This document shows, in pieces, positions 44,739 through 53,650 of a stretch of DNA of 64,000 bases. Each line of letters opens with the position of its first letter. Position 1 is the first letter of the stretch. The stretch lies in the NCBI RefSeq assembly GCF_003591175.1, contig NZ_QYYG01000005.1:1-64000 (forward strand), written 5' to 3'. Made by a program: the position numbers and the translations under genes. A model generated the notes under the pieces. It saw only the letters and a list, made by a program, of their open reading frames with translations, made no database searches and was not told the origin of the DNA. The DNA is from Serratia inhibens. Its GTDB lineage: Bacteria > Pseudomonadota > Gammaproteobacteria > Enterobacterales > Enterobacteriaceae.

Positions 44739-45394
44739 TGCTGACTTTTACCGACTGGGACATTGTGCGCAACCTGCTGCTGGCGGCGCGCTGGACGTTG
44801 CTGCTGTCGCTGACGGCGTTCTTCGGCGGCACTCTGGTGACGTTGCCGCTGTTATTGCTGCGCCTGAGCAAACGCAAATGGGCGATGCGTTTTGTCCGTT
44901 TCTATTCCGAGCTGTTTCAGGGCACGCCGCTGCTGATGCAGCTGTTCCTGGCGTTCTTCGGCCTGGCGCTGTTCGGCATCGACGTCAGCCCCTGGGCTGC
45001 TGCCGCGCTGGCGCTGACACTGTTCACCAGCGCTTTTCTGGTGGATATCTGGTCCGGCAGTATCGCCGCCCTGCCGAAAGGGCAGTGGGAAGCGTCGCGT
45101 TGCCTGGGGCTGAGTTTTGGCCAGACCCTGATGCGGGTGATTGTGCCGCAGGCGGTGCGTATCGCCATCGCGCCCACCGTCGGGTTTTCGGTGCAGGTGA
45201 TCAAGGGCACCGCGCTGGCGTCGATCATCGGTTTTATCGAGCTGACCAAGGCCGGCACCATGCTGAACAACGTCACTTATCAGCCGTTTAAAGTGTTTGG
45301 CCTGGTCGCGCTGGGCTATTTCCTGATGTGTTACCCGCTGTCGCGTTACAGCCATTATCTGGAGAAGAAATTCCATGCCGCTCATCACAATTAA
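44738..45394 (+). CDS. hpxH: ABC transporter permease (polar amino-acid type)
   Basis: A 218-residue permease paralogous to HpxG. FYSELFQGTPLLMQLFLAF and the EAA loop GQWEASRCLGLSFGQTLMRV are conserved. The two permeases should form a heterodimer channel. Its start shares the TGATG with the hpxG stop, and its 3' end overlaps hpxI by 20 nt, indicating coupled translation. Confidence 0.85.
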   Translation: MLTFTDWDIVRNLLLAARWTLLLSLTAFFGGTLVTLPLLLLRLSKRKWAMRFVRFYSELFQGTPLLMQLFLAFFGLALFGIDVSPWAAAALALTLFTSAFLVDIWSGSIAALPKGQWEASRCLGLSFGQTLMRVIVPQAVRIAIAPTVGFSVQVIKGTALASIIGFIELTKAGTMLNNVTYQPFKVFGLVALGYFLMCYPLSRYSHYLEKKFHAAHHN

Positions 45395-46118
45395 TCAGGT
45401 TCAGAAATATTACGGCCAGAACCATGTGCTGAAGGGCGTGGATCTGGATATTGACATGGGCCAGGTGATATCGATTATCGGCCGCAGCGGTTCCGGCAAG
45501 AGCACGCTGTTGCGCTGTATCAACGGGCTGGAAGGGTATCAGGAAGGCAGCATCAAATTGGGCGGGATGACCATTACCGACCGCGATTCGCAGGCTCGTG
45601 AAATCAGCCGCTCCATCGGCATGGTATTTCAGAACTTTAATTTGTTCCCGCACATGACCGCGCTGGAGAACGTGATGCTGGCGCCGCGTCGGGTGCTGAA
45701 AAAAAGCCCCGCCGAATGCCGCGAACTGGCGGAAGAGATGCTGAATAAGGTTGGGCTGGGCGAGCGAATGCACTATTCACCGGCTAACCTTTCCGGCGGG
45801 CAGCAGCAGCGCGTGGCGATTGCCCGGGCGCTGGCGATGAACCCGAAGGTGCTGCTGTGCGACGAAATTACCTCGGCGCTGGATCCTGAGCTGGTGGGCG
45901 AAGTGCTGAAAGTGCTGGAGCAACTGGCCAAAGAGGGCATGACGCTGATTCTGGTGACCCATGAAATGAATTTCGCCCGCGAGGTCGGTGACCGGGTGGT
46001 GTTTATGCACCAGGGCAAGGTTTGGGAGCAGGGCGACAGTCGCACGCTGTTCGCTAATCCGCAAACGCAGGAATTAAAACAGTTTATCGCTTCGGTCCGT
46101 GGGCTGACAGAGGCTTGA
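45375..46118 (+). CDS. hpxI: ABC transporter ATP-binding protein (polar amino-acid type)
   Basis: A 247-residue ATPase. Walker A GRSGSGKST, Q-loop GMVFQNFNLFPH, signature LSGGQQQRVAIARAL, Walker B VLLCDEITSALD and switch His in VTHEMN are intact. It drives the HpxFGH uptake system. 46 nt separate it from hpxJ. Confidence 0.9.
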   Translation: MPLITINQVQKYYGQNHVLKGVDLDIDMGQVISIIGRSGSGKSTLLRCINGLEGYQEGSIKLGGMTITDRDSQAREISRSIGMVFQNFNLFPHMTALENVMLAPRRVLKKSPAECRELAEEMLNKVGLGERMHYSPANLSGGQQQRVAIARALAMNPKVLLCDEITSALDPELVGEVLKVLEQLAKEGMTLILVTHEMNFAREVGDRVVFMHQGKVWEQGDSRTLFANPQTQELKQFIASVRGLTEA

Positions 46119-46164
46119 CCGGGACGAAGGAAATAATAACTTATTAAGTTGGTAAGGAATGAGC

Positions 46165-47406
46165 ATGTTAGATATCACCCAGTTCGATCAGATTAATCCG
46201 CCGGCTCGCCTGTTGATGGGACCGGGGCCGATCAACGCCGATCCGCGCGTGCTGCGCGCCATGTCGAGCCAACTGATCGGCCAGTACGATCCGGCGATGA
46301 CCGGCTACATGAATCAGGTGATGGAGCTGTACCGCGCGTTGTTCCGCACCGAAAATCGCTGGACCATGCTGGTGGACGGCACCTCGCGTTCCGGTATTGA
46401 AGCCATGCTGATCTCCTCGATTCGCCCCGGCGACAAGGTGTTGGTGCCGGTGTTTGGCCGTTTCGGCCATCTGCTGTGCGAAATAGCCCGCCGCTGCCGT
46501 GCCGAGGTGCACACCATCGAGGTACCCTGGGGCGAGGTTTTCAGCGCCGATCAGATTGAAGACGCGATCAAGAAGGTGCGCCCGCGCCTGCTGTTGACGG
46601 TGCAGGGCGATACGTCCACCACCATGTTGCAGCCGCTGGACGAATTGGGCGACATCTGCCGCCGCCACGGCGTGCTGTTCTACACCGACGCCACCGCCTC
46701 CTTCGCCGGCAACCCGCTGGAAACCGACGCCTGGGGGCTGGACGCGGTATCCGCCGGCCTGCAGAAATGCCTGGGCGGCCCGTCCGGCAGTTCGCCCGTC
46801 ACCCTCAGCCCGCAGTTTGAAGAGATCGTCCGCCGCCGTAAATGCGTGGAGCAGGGCATTCGCACGGTTGACCATGCCGACGGCGACGACGAGATGATCT
46901 ACTCCAACTATTTCGATCTCGGCATGATCATGGATTACTGGGGCCCGGAGCGGCTGAACCACCATACCGAAGCCACCAGCATGTTGTTCGCCGCGCGCGA
47001 GTGCGCCAGGGTGATCCTGGAAGAAGGGCTGGAAAATACCATCGCTCGCCACAAACTGAACGGCGCGGCGATGCTGGCCGGCATTCAGGGCATGGGGCTG
47101 GAGGTGTTCGGCGATCTCGATAACCGCATGAACAACGTGCTGGGCGTGGTGATCCCGCAACAGGTTCACGGCGAGCAGGTGCGTCAGATGATGCTGAATG
47201 ATTTCGCCATCGAGATCGGGACCTCTTTCGGCCCGCTGCAGGGCAAAATCTGGCGTATCGGCACCATGGGTTATAACGCGCGTAAAGACTGTGTGTTGCA
47301 GACACTGACCGCGCTGGAGGCGGTACTGAATCGGCTGGGCTTCGCCAGCCAACAGGGCGAAGCCTTGCAGGCGGCCTGGAATACCTACGAAACCGGGGCC
47401 TGCTGA
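46165..47406 (+). CDS. hpxJ: (S)-ureidoglycine-glyoxylate aminotransferase
   Basis: A 413-residue class V, fold-type I PLP enzyme. NPPARLLMGPGPINADPRV and VDGTSRSGIEAML are typical, and the PLP lysine lies in SAGLQKCLGGPSG. It converts ureidoglycine and glyoxylate to oxalurate and glycine, which explains the link with the oxamate branch hpxWXYZ. ATG 46165 is preferred over 46159 because TAAGGA is well spaced only for the former. One-base overlap with hpxK. Confidence 0.9.
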   Translation: MLDITQFDQINPPARLLMGPGPINADPRVLRAMSSQLIGQYDPAMTGYMNQVMELYRALFRTENRWTMLVDGTSRSGIEAMLISSIRPGDKVLVPVFGRFGHLLCEIARRCRAEVHTIEVPWGEVFSADQIEDAIKKVRPRLLLTVQGDTSTTMLQPLDELGDICRRHGVLFYTDATASFAGNPLETDAWGLDAVSAGLQKCLGGPSGSSPVTLSPQFEEIVRRRKCVEQGIRTVDHADGDDEMIYSNYFDLGMIMDYWGPERLNHHTEATSMLFAARECARVILEEGLENTIARHKLNGAAMLAGIQGMGLEVFGDLDNRMNNVLGVVIPQQVHGEQVRQMMLNDFAIEIGTSFGPLQGKIWRIGTMGYNARKDCVLQTLTALEAVLNRLGFASQQGEALQAAWNTYETGAC

Positions 47407-48662
47407 TGACGGCGCTGTTAACCGCCCAGGAGGCGGAACGGGCCGCTGCAAGAGTGATGGCGCGCTGCGATGCGCTGGCGGCGATCAGCGCCACGCCGGG
47501 CCAGCTGACGCGCGTCTATCTGTCGCCGGAACATCGGCGCGCCAACCAACTGGTGGGTGACTGGATGCGTACCCTTGGCATGACGGTGCATCAGGACAGC
47601 GTCGGCAATATCTGCGGCCGTTACGAAGGCCAAACGCCAGGTGCACCGGCGCTGCTGCTCGGTTCGCATCTGGATACGGTGCGCAATGCCGGCCGCTACG
47701 ACGGCATGCTTGGCGTACTGACCGCACTGGAAGTGGTGGCGCATCTGCATCGGCAGCAGCGGCGTTTGCCGGTGGCGGTGGAGGTGATTGGCTTCGCCGA
47801 TGAAGAAGGCACCCGCTTTGGCGTTGCCTTGTTGGGCAGCCGGGGCATTACCGGGCAGTGGCCTGCTGAGTGGTTGGAACGGACCGATGCCGAGGGGATC
47901 AGCATGGCGCAGGCGCTGCGCGAGTTTGGGCTGGATCCGGCTGCGGTGGGTGAGGCTAAGCGTGCGCAACCTGATATCTGTGGCTATCTGGAGCTGCATA
48001 TTGAGCAGGGGCCTTGCCTGGAAGCGGCCGATTTGGCACTGGGGGTGGTGACGGCAATCAACGGCGCTCGTCGGCTCAACTGTACCTTTACCGGCGAGGC
48101 GGGCCATGCGGGCACCGTGCCGATGGGGCAACGCAAAGACGCGCTGGCGGCGGCGGCAGAATGGATGGTGGCGGTCGAGACGATCACCTCGGCCTGCGAT
48201 CCGCATCTGGTAGCCACCGTTGGCCGAATCGAAAGCCTGCCGGGAGCGGTCAACGTCATCCCCGGCGAGGTAAAACTGTCGCTTGACGTGCGCGGCCCGG
48301 AGGATGGCCCGCTGGCGGCGCTGCTGATGCAACTGCTGGCACAGGCTGAGGCGATCTGCGCGCGCCGGGGGCTGAGTTTTGCCAGCGAAGAGTTTTACCG
48401 CATAAATGCAACGGCCTGTGATGCAAATTTGCAACGGCGTTGGCAGGACGGCGTGATGCAGGTGCAAGGCCGCAGCATGGCGCTGCCGAGCGGTGCCGGG
48501 CACGATGCGATAGCTGTGGCGGCCTGCTGGCCGGTGGGTATGTTGTTTGTGCGCTGCGATCGCGGTATCAGCCATCATCCGGCTGAAGCCGTCACCCAGG
48601 CCGATGTGGCGCTGGCGATTCAGGCCTACTGCCAGACGGTTGTCAGTTGGGAGGAAGCCTGA
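47406..48662 (+). CDS. hpxK: Allantoate amidohydrolase
   Basis: A 418-residue M20-family hydantoinase/carbamoylase-type enzyme. Metal ligands lie in GSHLDTV, GFADEEGTRF and LELHIEQGP, and SGAGHDA holds the C-terminal ligand His. It hydrolyses allantoate to ureidoglycine, ammonia and CO2, the substrate for HpxJ. Overlaps its neighbours at both ends (TGATG). Confidence 0.92.
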   Translation: MTALLTAQEAERAAARVMARCDALAAISATPGQLTRVYLSPEHRRANQLVGDWMRTLGMTVHQDSVGNICGRYEGQTPGAPALLLGSHLDTVRNAGRYDGMLGVLTALEVVAHLHRQQRRLPVAVEVIGFADEEGTRFGVALLGSRGITGQWPAEWLERTDAEGISMAQALREFGLDPAAVGEAKRAQPDICGYLELHIEQGPCLEAADLALGVVTAINGARRLNCTFTGEAGHAGTVPMGQRKDALAAAAEWMVAVETITSACDPHLVATVGRIESLPGAVNVIPGEVKLSLDVRGPEDGPLAALLMQLLAQAEAICARRGLSFASEEFYRINATACDANLQRRWQDGVMQVQGRSMALPSGAGHDAIAVAACWPVGMLFVRCDRGISHHPAEAVTQADVALAIQAYCQTVVSWEEA

Positions 48663-49162
48663 TGGACTTGCAAGCGTTTAACCGGTTGTCGCCGCTGGAG
48701 GCTGAGCGGTTGCTGCGTCCCTGCGTGGATATTCCGTCCTGGATCGCGGCGGTGATCGCTGCCCGGCCGTTCGCCGGTATTGATGCCGCACTGATGTTTG
48801 CCCGGCAGGCGTCACAGCGCTGGCAGGCGGAGGACGTCAATCGGGCGCTGGCGCAGCACCCACGCATCGGCGAACGCGCCGGCGGGCCTGGCCGCGAGGC
48901 ACAATTTTCCCGGCGAGAGCAGGCGGCGGTCAATACGGAGGACGCTGCGCTGGCCGAGGCGTTGTTGGCAGGTAATCGGCGTTATGAAGCGCAATTTGGT
49001 CAGGTGTTTTTGATCCGCGCCGCCGGCCGCGATGGCCAGGTCATATTGCGTGAGCTGGAGCGTCGGTTGAGCAACAGTGCGGAGCAGGAACAGCGGGAAA
49101 CCGCCGAACAGCTGCGTGAAATCGTGATGCTGCGTTTTAAGGAGTTATTGAGCGATGAGTAA
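48662..49162 (+). CDS. hpxQ: OHCU decarboxylase
   Basis: A 166-residue helical decarboxylase. Catalytic His66 in the HPRIGE signature is present, and the C-terminal helix RLSNSAEQEQRETAEQLREI is typical. It turns 2-oxo-4-hydroxy-4-carboxy-5-ureidoimidazoline into (S)-allantoin. ATG 48662 overlaps the hpxK stop. In Klebsiella the gene lies with hpxPQT; here it is joined to the hpxF-K transcript. Confidence 0.92.
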   Translation: MDLQAFNRLSPLEAERLLRPCVDIPSWIAAVIAARPFAGIDAALMFARQASQRWQAEDVNRALAQHPRIGERAGGPGREAQFSRREQAAVNTEDAALAEALLAGNRRYEAQFGQVFLIRAAGRDGQVILRELERRLSNSAEQEQRETAEQLREIVMLRFKELLSDE

Positions 49163-49490
49163 TATCAGCACCCATATTCTGGACACCTCACTCGGCAAAC
49201 CTGCGGCGGACGTGCGGGTGTGGCTGGAACGAGAGCACGACGGACACTGGCGGATGCAGGCCGAAAGCCATACCGATGCCGACGGCCGCGCGCGCAACCT
49301 GACGCCGGATGGCCTGACCGCCGGACATTACCGCCTGTATGCCGATCTCGGCGGCTATTTTGCCGCCGGCCGGCGCGAAACGCTATACGCCACCGCGATT
49401 ATCGATTTTGTCGTCGGCGATGCGGCACAGCATTACCATTTACCGCTGTTAATCAGCCCCTATTCGTACTCGACCTACCGCGGCAGTTGA
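49155..49490 (+). CDS. hpxT: 5-hydroxyisourate hydrolase
   Basis: A 111-residue transthyretin-like protein. His7 in STHILDTS, Arg in DGRARNL, and the C-terminal YRGS tetrapeptide that marks true hydrolases over transthyretins are present. It opens the ring of 5-hydroxyisourate to OHCU, the step before HpxQ. It overlaps hpxQ by 8 nt. Confidence 0.94.
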   Translation: MSNISTHILDTSLGKPAADVRVWLEREHDGHWRMQAESHTDADGRARNLTPDGLTAGHYRLYADLGGYFAAGRRETLYATAIIDFVVGDAAQHYHLPLLISPYSYSTYRGS

Positions 49491-49513
49491 TCTGATCCAC
49501 TGACGTATCCTCG

Positions 49514-49536
49514 GGCGCGGAGTACCGCGCTCCCGG
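49514..49536 (+). other. Intercistronic hairpin between hpxT and hpxP
   Basis: GCGCGG-AGTA-CCGCGC, extendable by flanking GGG/CCC with a bulge, lies in the 74-bp gap. No T run follows, so it more likely stabilises or segments the mRNA than ends it. Confidence 0.4.
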
Positions 49537-49564
49537 ATTCAATCACCCAGTAAACGGGGGAAAT

Positions 49565-50917
49565 ATGGCTCTGTCTCAGGATAAGGGTGCGGCTTCGTGC
49601 TGCCCGGAAGATGAAAAACTGCCGCTGGGAAAAACCTTTGCCTTCGGCCTGCAGCATATTTTGACCATGTACGGTGGAATTATCGCGCCACCCTTGATCA
49701 TCGGCTCGGCTGCGGGTTTAGGCGCGCCGCAGATTGGTATGCTGGTGACGGCGGCGTTGTTTGTCAGCGGGCTGGCGACGTTGCTGCAAACCCTCGGCTT
49801 GCCCGGTCTGGGTTCGCGTCTGCCACTGGTGCAGGGCGTTTCCTTCGCCGGGGTGGCGACCATGGTGACCATCGTGACCGGGGACGGCGGGCTGCCTGCG
49901 GTATTTGGTGCGGTGATCGCCGCCTCGTTGGTGGGTCTGTTGATCGCGCCGTTTTTCTCGCAAATTATCCGCTTCTTCCCACCGGTGGTGACCGGCACCG
50001 TGGTGACGGTGATCGGCCTGTCGTTGATGCCGGTGGCGGTGCGCTGGGCGATGGGCGGCAACGCCAGGGCGGCGGATTGGGGGGCCACCGGGAATATTGG
50101 CCTGGCAGCTTTCACGCTGGCGGTCATTTTGTTGCTCAATAAGATCGGTTCCCCGACGTTGAAGCGGTTGTCGGTGCTGCTGGCGATGGCCGCAGGCTGC
50201 GTAGCGGCGGTGCTGGCGGGGAAAGTGAGCTTTGCCGCAGTGGGCAACGGGCCGTGGTTGGCCTTCCCCGAACCTTTCGCCTACGGCTGGCCAACTTTCG
50301 AGCTCAGCGCGATCCTGTCCATGTTGTTGATCGTGCTGGTGCTGTTGACGGAAACCACTGCCGGGCTGATGGCGGTGGGGGAAATTGTGGGTTCGCCGGT
50401 CAACTCGCGTCGTATCGCCAAGGGTCTGCGCGCCGATATGCTCTCCAGTGCGCTGTCGCCGGTATTTAACTCATTCCCGCAAAGCTCGTTTGCCCAGAAT
50501 ATCGGCCTGGTGGCGATCACCGGCGTAAAAAGCCGTTTTGTGGTCAGTGCCGGGGGCGCCATTCTGGTGCTGCTGGGTGTGTTGCCGGTTCTCGGGCGGT
50601 TGGTGGCCTGCATTCCGCCGCCGGTATTGGGCGGCGCCGGCGTGGTGCTGTTCGGTTCGGTGGCTGCCAGCGGCATTCGCACTCTGGCGAAGGTGGAGTA
50701 TAAGGACAACATGAATCTGGTGGTGGTGGCGACGGCGATTGCCTTCGGCATGATCCCGATTGTGATGCCGACTTTTTACGATCAGTTCCCGAATTGGGTG
50801 CGCACCTTGCTGCATTCAGGTATCAGCGCGTCGTGTCTGGTGGCGTTGCTGCTGAATCTGTTGTTCAACCGGATCGAGGCGGCGGAGAAAAATAGGGCGG
50901 GGGAGGAGCTTTCCTGA
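49565..50917 (+). CDS. hpxP: Xanthine/uric acid permease, NCS2 family
   Basis: A 450-residue nucleobase:cation symporter-2 protein with about 14 membrane segments. LQHILTMYGGIIAPPLI near the start, the FFPPVVTGTVV segment, and NSFPQSSFAQNIGLV (QNXGXXXXT-type motif region) identify the xanthine/urate group. It imports the purine that HpxT and HpxQ process. AACGGGGGAAAT is upstream of the ATG. Confidence 0.9.
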   Translation: MALSQDKGAASCCPEDEKLPLGKTFAFGLQHILTMYGGIIAPPLIIGSAAGLGAPQIGMLVTAALFVSGLATLLQTLGLPGLGSRLPLVQGVSFAGVATMVTIVTGDGGLPAVFGAVIAASLVGLLIAPFFSQIIRFFPPVVTGTVVTVIGLSLMPVAVRWAMGGNARAADWGATGNIGLAAFTLAVILLLNKIGSPTLKRLSVLLAMAAGCVAAVLAGKVSFAAVGNGPWLAFPEPFAYGWPTFELSAILSMLLIVLVLLTETTAGLMAVGEIVGSPVNSRRIAKGLRADMLSSALSPVFNSFPQSSFAQNIGLVAITGVKSRFVVSAGGAILVLLGVLPVLGRLVACIPPPVLGGAGVVLFGSVAASGIRTLAKVEYKDNMNLVVVATAIAFGMIPIVMPTFYDQFPNWVRTLLHSGISASCLVALLLNLLFNRIEAAEKNRAGEELS

Positions 50918-50923
50918 GGAATG

Positions 50924-50945
50924 CGGGCGCAGCGGGCTGCGCCCG
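50924..50945. terminator. Hairpin between convergent hpxP and the omega-amidase gene
   Basis: CGGGCGCAGC and GCTGCGCCCG are perfectly complementary across a 2-base centre in the 34-bp gap of two convergent genes. No T run follows on either strand; a weak or factor-assisted terminator is possible. Confidence 0.45.
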
Positions 50946-50951
50946 GTAGGA

Positions 50952-51725
50952 TCAATCGTGCCGCAGGAAGCTGTCGGCATCGCGCCAGGCCGGGAAAGCG
51001 CTGCGGTAGATTTGCAGGTTTTCCAGCGACAGTTCGGCGTCCAGCCGTGCGGCGGCGCCCGGTTCCGCCTGCGCCAGCGTTTCGCCTTGCGGGCTGAAGA
51101 TCAGGCTGTCGCCGCTGTAGTTCAGCCCGTTGCCGTCTTCGCCGACGCGATTGCAGCCGGCCACGTAGACCTGATTCTCAATGGCGCGTGCGGCCAGCAG
51201 CGTTTGCCAGTGTTTGCTGCGCGCCGCCGGCCAATTGGCGACGTACAGCGCCAGATCGTAATCCTGCTGATAGCGGGACCACACCGGGAAGCGCAGGTCG
51301 TAACAGATTTGCGGCAGAATGCGCCAGCCGCGCCATTCGAAAATCTCGCGCTTTTTACCGGCGCGGTAATGCAGGTGCTCGCCGGCCATGCGGAACAGGT
51401 GGCGCTTATCGTAAGCATGTACCCGGCCGTTCGGTTCGACCAACAGGAAACGGTTGACTGCGCCCTCGGCGGTTTTCAGTGCCACGCTGCCACCGACCAG
51501 GGCGTTGCTTTTGCTTGCCCAGCCGTGCAGCCAGGCGATCACCTGCTGCTCCGGCAGTGCGCTTTCCCCGGCGTCCATGGCGAAGCCGGTGGTGAACATT
51601 TCCGGCAGCACGATCAGATCACGGCCGGTCAGCGGTGCCAGCAGCTCATCGAAATGGCGCAGGTTGGTTTCGCCGTCGCGCCAGACCAGCGGTTGTTGCA
51701 ACAGGGTAATTTTTAAAGTCGACAT
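50952..51725 (-). CDS. yafV: Omega-amidase (nitrilase superfamily), YafV-like
   Basis: A 257-residue carbon-nitrogen hydrolase with the Glu-Lys-Cys triad in VLPEMFTTGF, YDKRHLF and QICYDLRFPV. It hydrolyses alpha-ketoglutaramate or alpha-ketosuccinamate, the by-products of glutamine- or asparagine-dependent transamination, which makes the mtnE reaction irreversible. It overlaps mtnE by 13 nt, so the two act as one unit in methionine salvage. Confidence 0.9.
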   Translation of the reverse strand: MSTLKITLLQQPLVWRDGETNLRHFDELLAPLTGRDLIVLPEMFTTGFAMDAGESALPEQQVIAWLHGWASKSNALVGGSVALKTAEGAVNRFLLVEPNGRVHAYDKRHLFRMAGEHLHYRAGKKREIFEWRGWRILPQICYDLRFPVWSRYQQDYDLALYVANWPAARSKHWQTLLAARAIENQVYVAGCNRVGEDGNGLNYSGDSLIFSPQGETLAQAEPGAAARLDAELSLENLQIYRSAFPAWRDADSFLRHD

Positions 51726-52873
51726 AACCGCTCCGCAGCCGCATCCAGCGTGGCGTCCTGTTTAGCGAAGCACAGCCGGATCAATTTATGAGGGAAAGGA
51801 TCGGCACAGAAGACCGACAGCGGAATTGCCGCCACGCCCACGTGCTCGGTTAACCAATGACAGAAAGCGACGTCATCCAAATCGGAGACCGCGCTGTAAT
51901 CTGCCAGCAAGAAGTATGTACCTTCACAGGGTAAAATTTCCAGTCGGCTGTTTGACAGCGCCTGCACAAAGCGATCGCGCTTGGCGCGGTAAAACGCCGA
52001 CAACTGTTGCCAATGCTCCGGCTCGCTGCGCAGCATATCCGCCAGCGCCAGCTGTGCCGGGGTGTTGACCGAGAAAGTCAGGTATTGATGCACTTTACGT
52101 ACTTCGGCGCTCAGTGCGGCGGGGGCCACGCAGTAACCCACTTTCCAGCCGGTCATGTGGAAGGTTTTGCCGAAAGAGGACACCGCGATGGCACGTTGCC
52201 GCAGTTGCGGATGGGCCAGCACGCTGGCATGGCCGCCCTGGGCAAAGCAAATATGTTCATACACTTCGTCGCTCAGCACATAGATTTCATGATCGCTAAT
52301 CGCGCGCCACAGCTGTTGCATATCTTCCGCCTGCCAGGCGGTGGCGGATGGGTTGTGCGGCGTATTGAGGATCACCAGCCGGGTGCGAGGCGAAAGCAAT
52401 TCGGCAAACTGCTGCCAGTCCACGCCGAACGTCGGCGGCTGTAGCGCAATGCGCTTCAATATGCCGCCGGACAGGGTTACCGCCGGCGCATAGCTGTCGT
52501 AGCTGGGATCGAAGCAGACAACTTCATCGCCGGGGCGCACCAACGCGCTGATGGCAGCGAACAGCGCTTCTGTGGCGCCTGCCGTCACCGTGACTTCGCT
52601 GGCAGCGTCCGGCAGCCAGCCGTACAGCCCGGCGGTTTTCTCGGCGATGGCTTCGCGCAACGGTGCAACACCGGTCATGGGGGCATATTGGTTGGCACCC
52701 TGGTTGACGTGCCAGGCCAGGCGCTCCTTCAGATAATCCGGGCCATCGAAATCGGGGAAGCCCTGCGACAGGTTGATCGCCTGATACTGCGCCGCCAGCG
52801 CACTCATCTGCGTGAAAATGGTGGTGCCCAGAGCGGGCAATTTACTGTCGGGAATCAATGCTGATGTGCTCAT
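51713..52873 (-). CDS. mtnE: Methionine aminotransferase (last step of methionine salvage)
   Basis: A 386-residue fold-type I aminotransferase similar to E. coli YbdL. LNTPHNPSATAW and the PLP lysine in SSFGKTFHMTGWKVGY are present. It transaminates 4-methylthio-2-oxobutanoate to methionine, most likely with glutamine as donor given the coupled omega-amidase. It diverges from mtnBCD, and MetJ-like boxes lie between. Confidence 0.88.
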   Translation of the reverse strand: MSTSALIPDSKLPALGTTIFTQMSALAAQYQAINLSQGFPDFDGPDYLKERLAWHVNQGANQYAPMTGVAPLREAIAEKTAGLYGWLPDAASEVTVTAGATEALFAAISALVRPGDEVVCFDPSYDSYAPAVTLSGGILKRIALQPPTFGVDWQQFAELLSPRTRLVILNTPHNPSATAWQAEDMQQLWRAISDHEIYVLSDEVYEHICFAQGGHASVLAHPQLRQRAIAVSSFGKTFHMTGWKVGYCVAPAALSAEVRKVHQYLTFSVNTPAQLALADMLRSEPEHWQQLSAFYRAKRDRFVQALSNSRLEILPCEGTYFLLADYSAVSDLDDVAFCHWLTEHVGVAAIPLSVFCADPFPHKLIRLCFAKQDATLDAAAERLCRL

Positions 52874-52939
52874 AGCGGGCTAATACTCCTGGCGCTTAGG
52901 TTGCCGTCAATATAACACGATGTTAGTATTTGGCAATCA

Positions 52940-52955
52940 AGACGCTTAGATGGCT
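52940..52955. promoter_or_regulatory. MetJ-like box pair between mtnE and mtnB
   Basis: AGACGCTT and AGATGGCT are adjacent 8-mers, each matching 6 of 8 bases of the met box AGACGTCT. MetJ binds tandem met boxes, so methionine repression of mtnE and mtnBCD is plausible. Two copies at 6/8 is the minimum seen in known sites. Confidence 0.5.
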
Positions 52956-53035
52956 AAATGAAGAAAAGATCTAACTATATAAGTAAATCATTCTAAGCTC
53001 CCTATGCTGATAACCTTAGAAACCGGGAAACGATA

Positions 53036-53650
53036 ATGACGGAAAATCCGCAACTTACAGCGCTATTGGCTGCCTGCCACTGGATTGGCGAAAAGGGCTG
53101 GTGCCCGGCGACCGGCGGCAATATGTCGCTGCGTCTCGACGATCTACGTTGCCTGGTCACCGAGTCCGGCAAGGATAAGGGTAGCCTGACCGAAGCGGAC
53201 TTCCTGCTGGTGGAAACCGCGACCAATCATGTGCCGAGCGGTCGCACACCTTCGGCGGAAACCGGCCTGCATACCCTGATTTACCGGCTGTACCCGCAGA
53301 TAGGTGCGGTGCTGCATACCCATTCGGTGAATGCGACCGTGCTGTCGCGCGTTGAACGCAGCGACGGGCTGGTGTTGCAGGGCTATGAAATGCAAAAATC
53401 GCTCGGTGGCCAGAGCAGCCATCTGGACAGCGTGATTATTCCCATTTTCGATAACGACCAGGATATTCCGCGGCTTGCGGCGCGCGTGGCGGCTTATGCC
53501 GAAGTGACGCCACTGCAGTACGGTTTTTTGGTCCGCGGACACGGCCTGTATTGCTGGGGCCGCCAGGTAGCGGAAGCCCGCCGCCACCTTGAAGGGCTGG
53601 AATTCCTGTTCCAGTGCGAACTGCAACGCCGTTTACTGGAGGCTAAATGA
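53036..53650 (+). CDS. mtnB: Methylthioribulose-1-phosphate dehydratase
   Basis: A 204-residue class II aldolase-fold enzyme. TGGNMSLRL, the zinc-binding [10 protein letters not shown] and GHGLYCWG, and [15 protein letters not shown] are typical. It dehydrates methylthioribulose 1-phosphate. Overlaps mtnC by 4 nt (ATGA). Confidence 0.93.
   Translation: MTENPQLTALLAACHWIGEKGWCPATGGNMSLRLDDLRCLVTESGKDKGSLTEADFLLVETATNHVPSGRTPSAETGLHTLIYRLYPQIGAVLHTHSVNATVLSRVERSDGLVLQGYEMQKSLGGQSSHLDSVIIPIFDNDQDIPRLAARVAAYAEVTPLQYGFLVRGHGLYCWGRQVAEARRHLEGLEFLFQCELQRRLLEAK

Noticed and set aside
46168-47451. 427-residue open frame antisense to hpxJ
   Set aside because: It mirrors a GC-rich real gene whose motifs are complete; the antisense protein shows His/Gln-rich low-complexity sequence and no domain.
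47418-48578. 386-residue open frame antisense to hpxK
   Set aside because: Shadow of a confirmed M20 hydrolase gene, rich in His/Arg/Gln without recognisable motifs.
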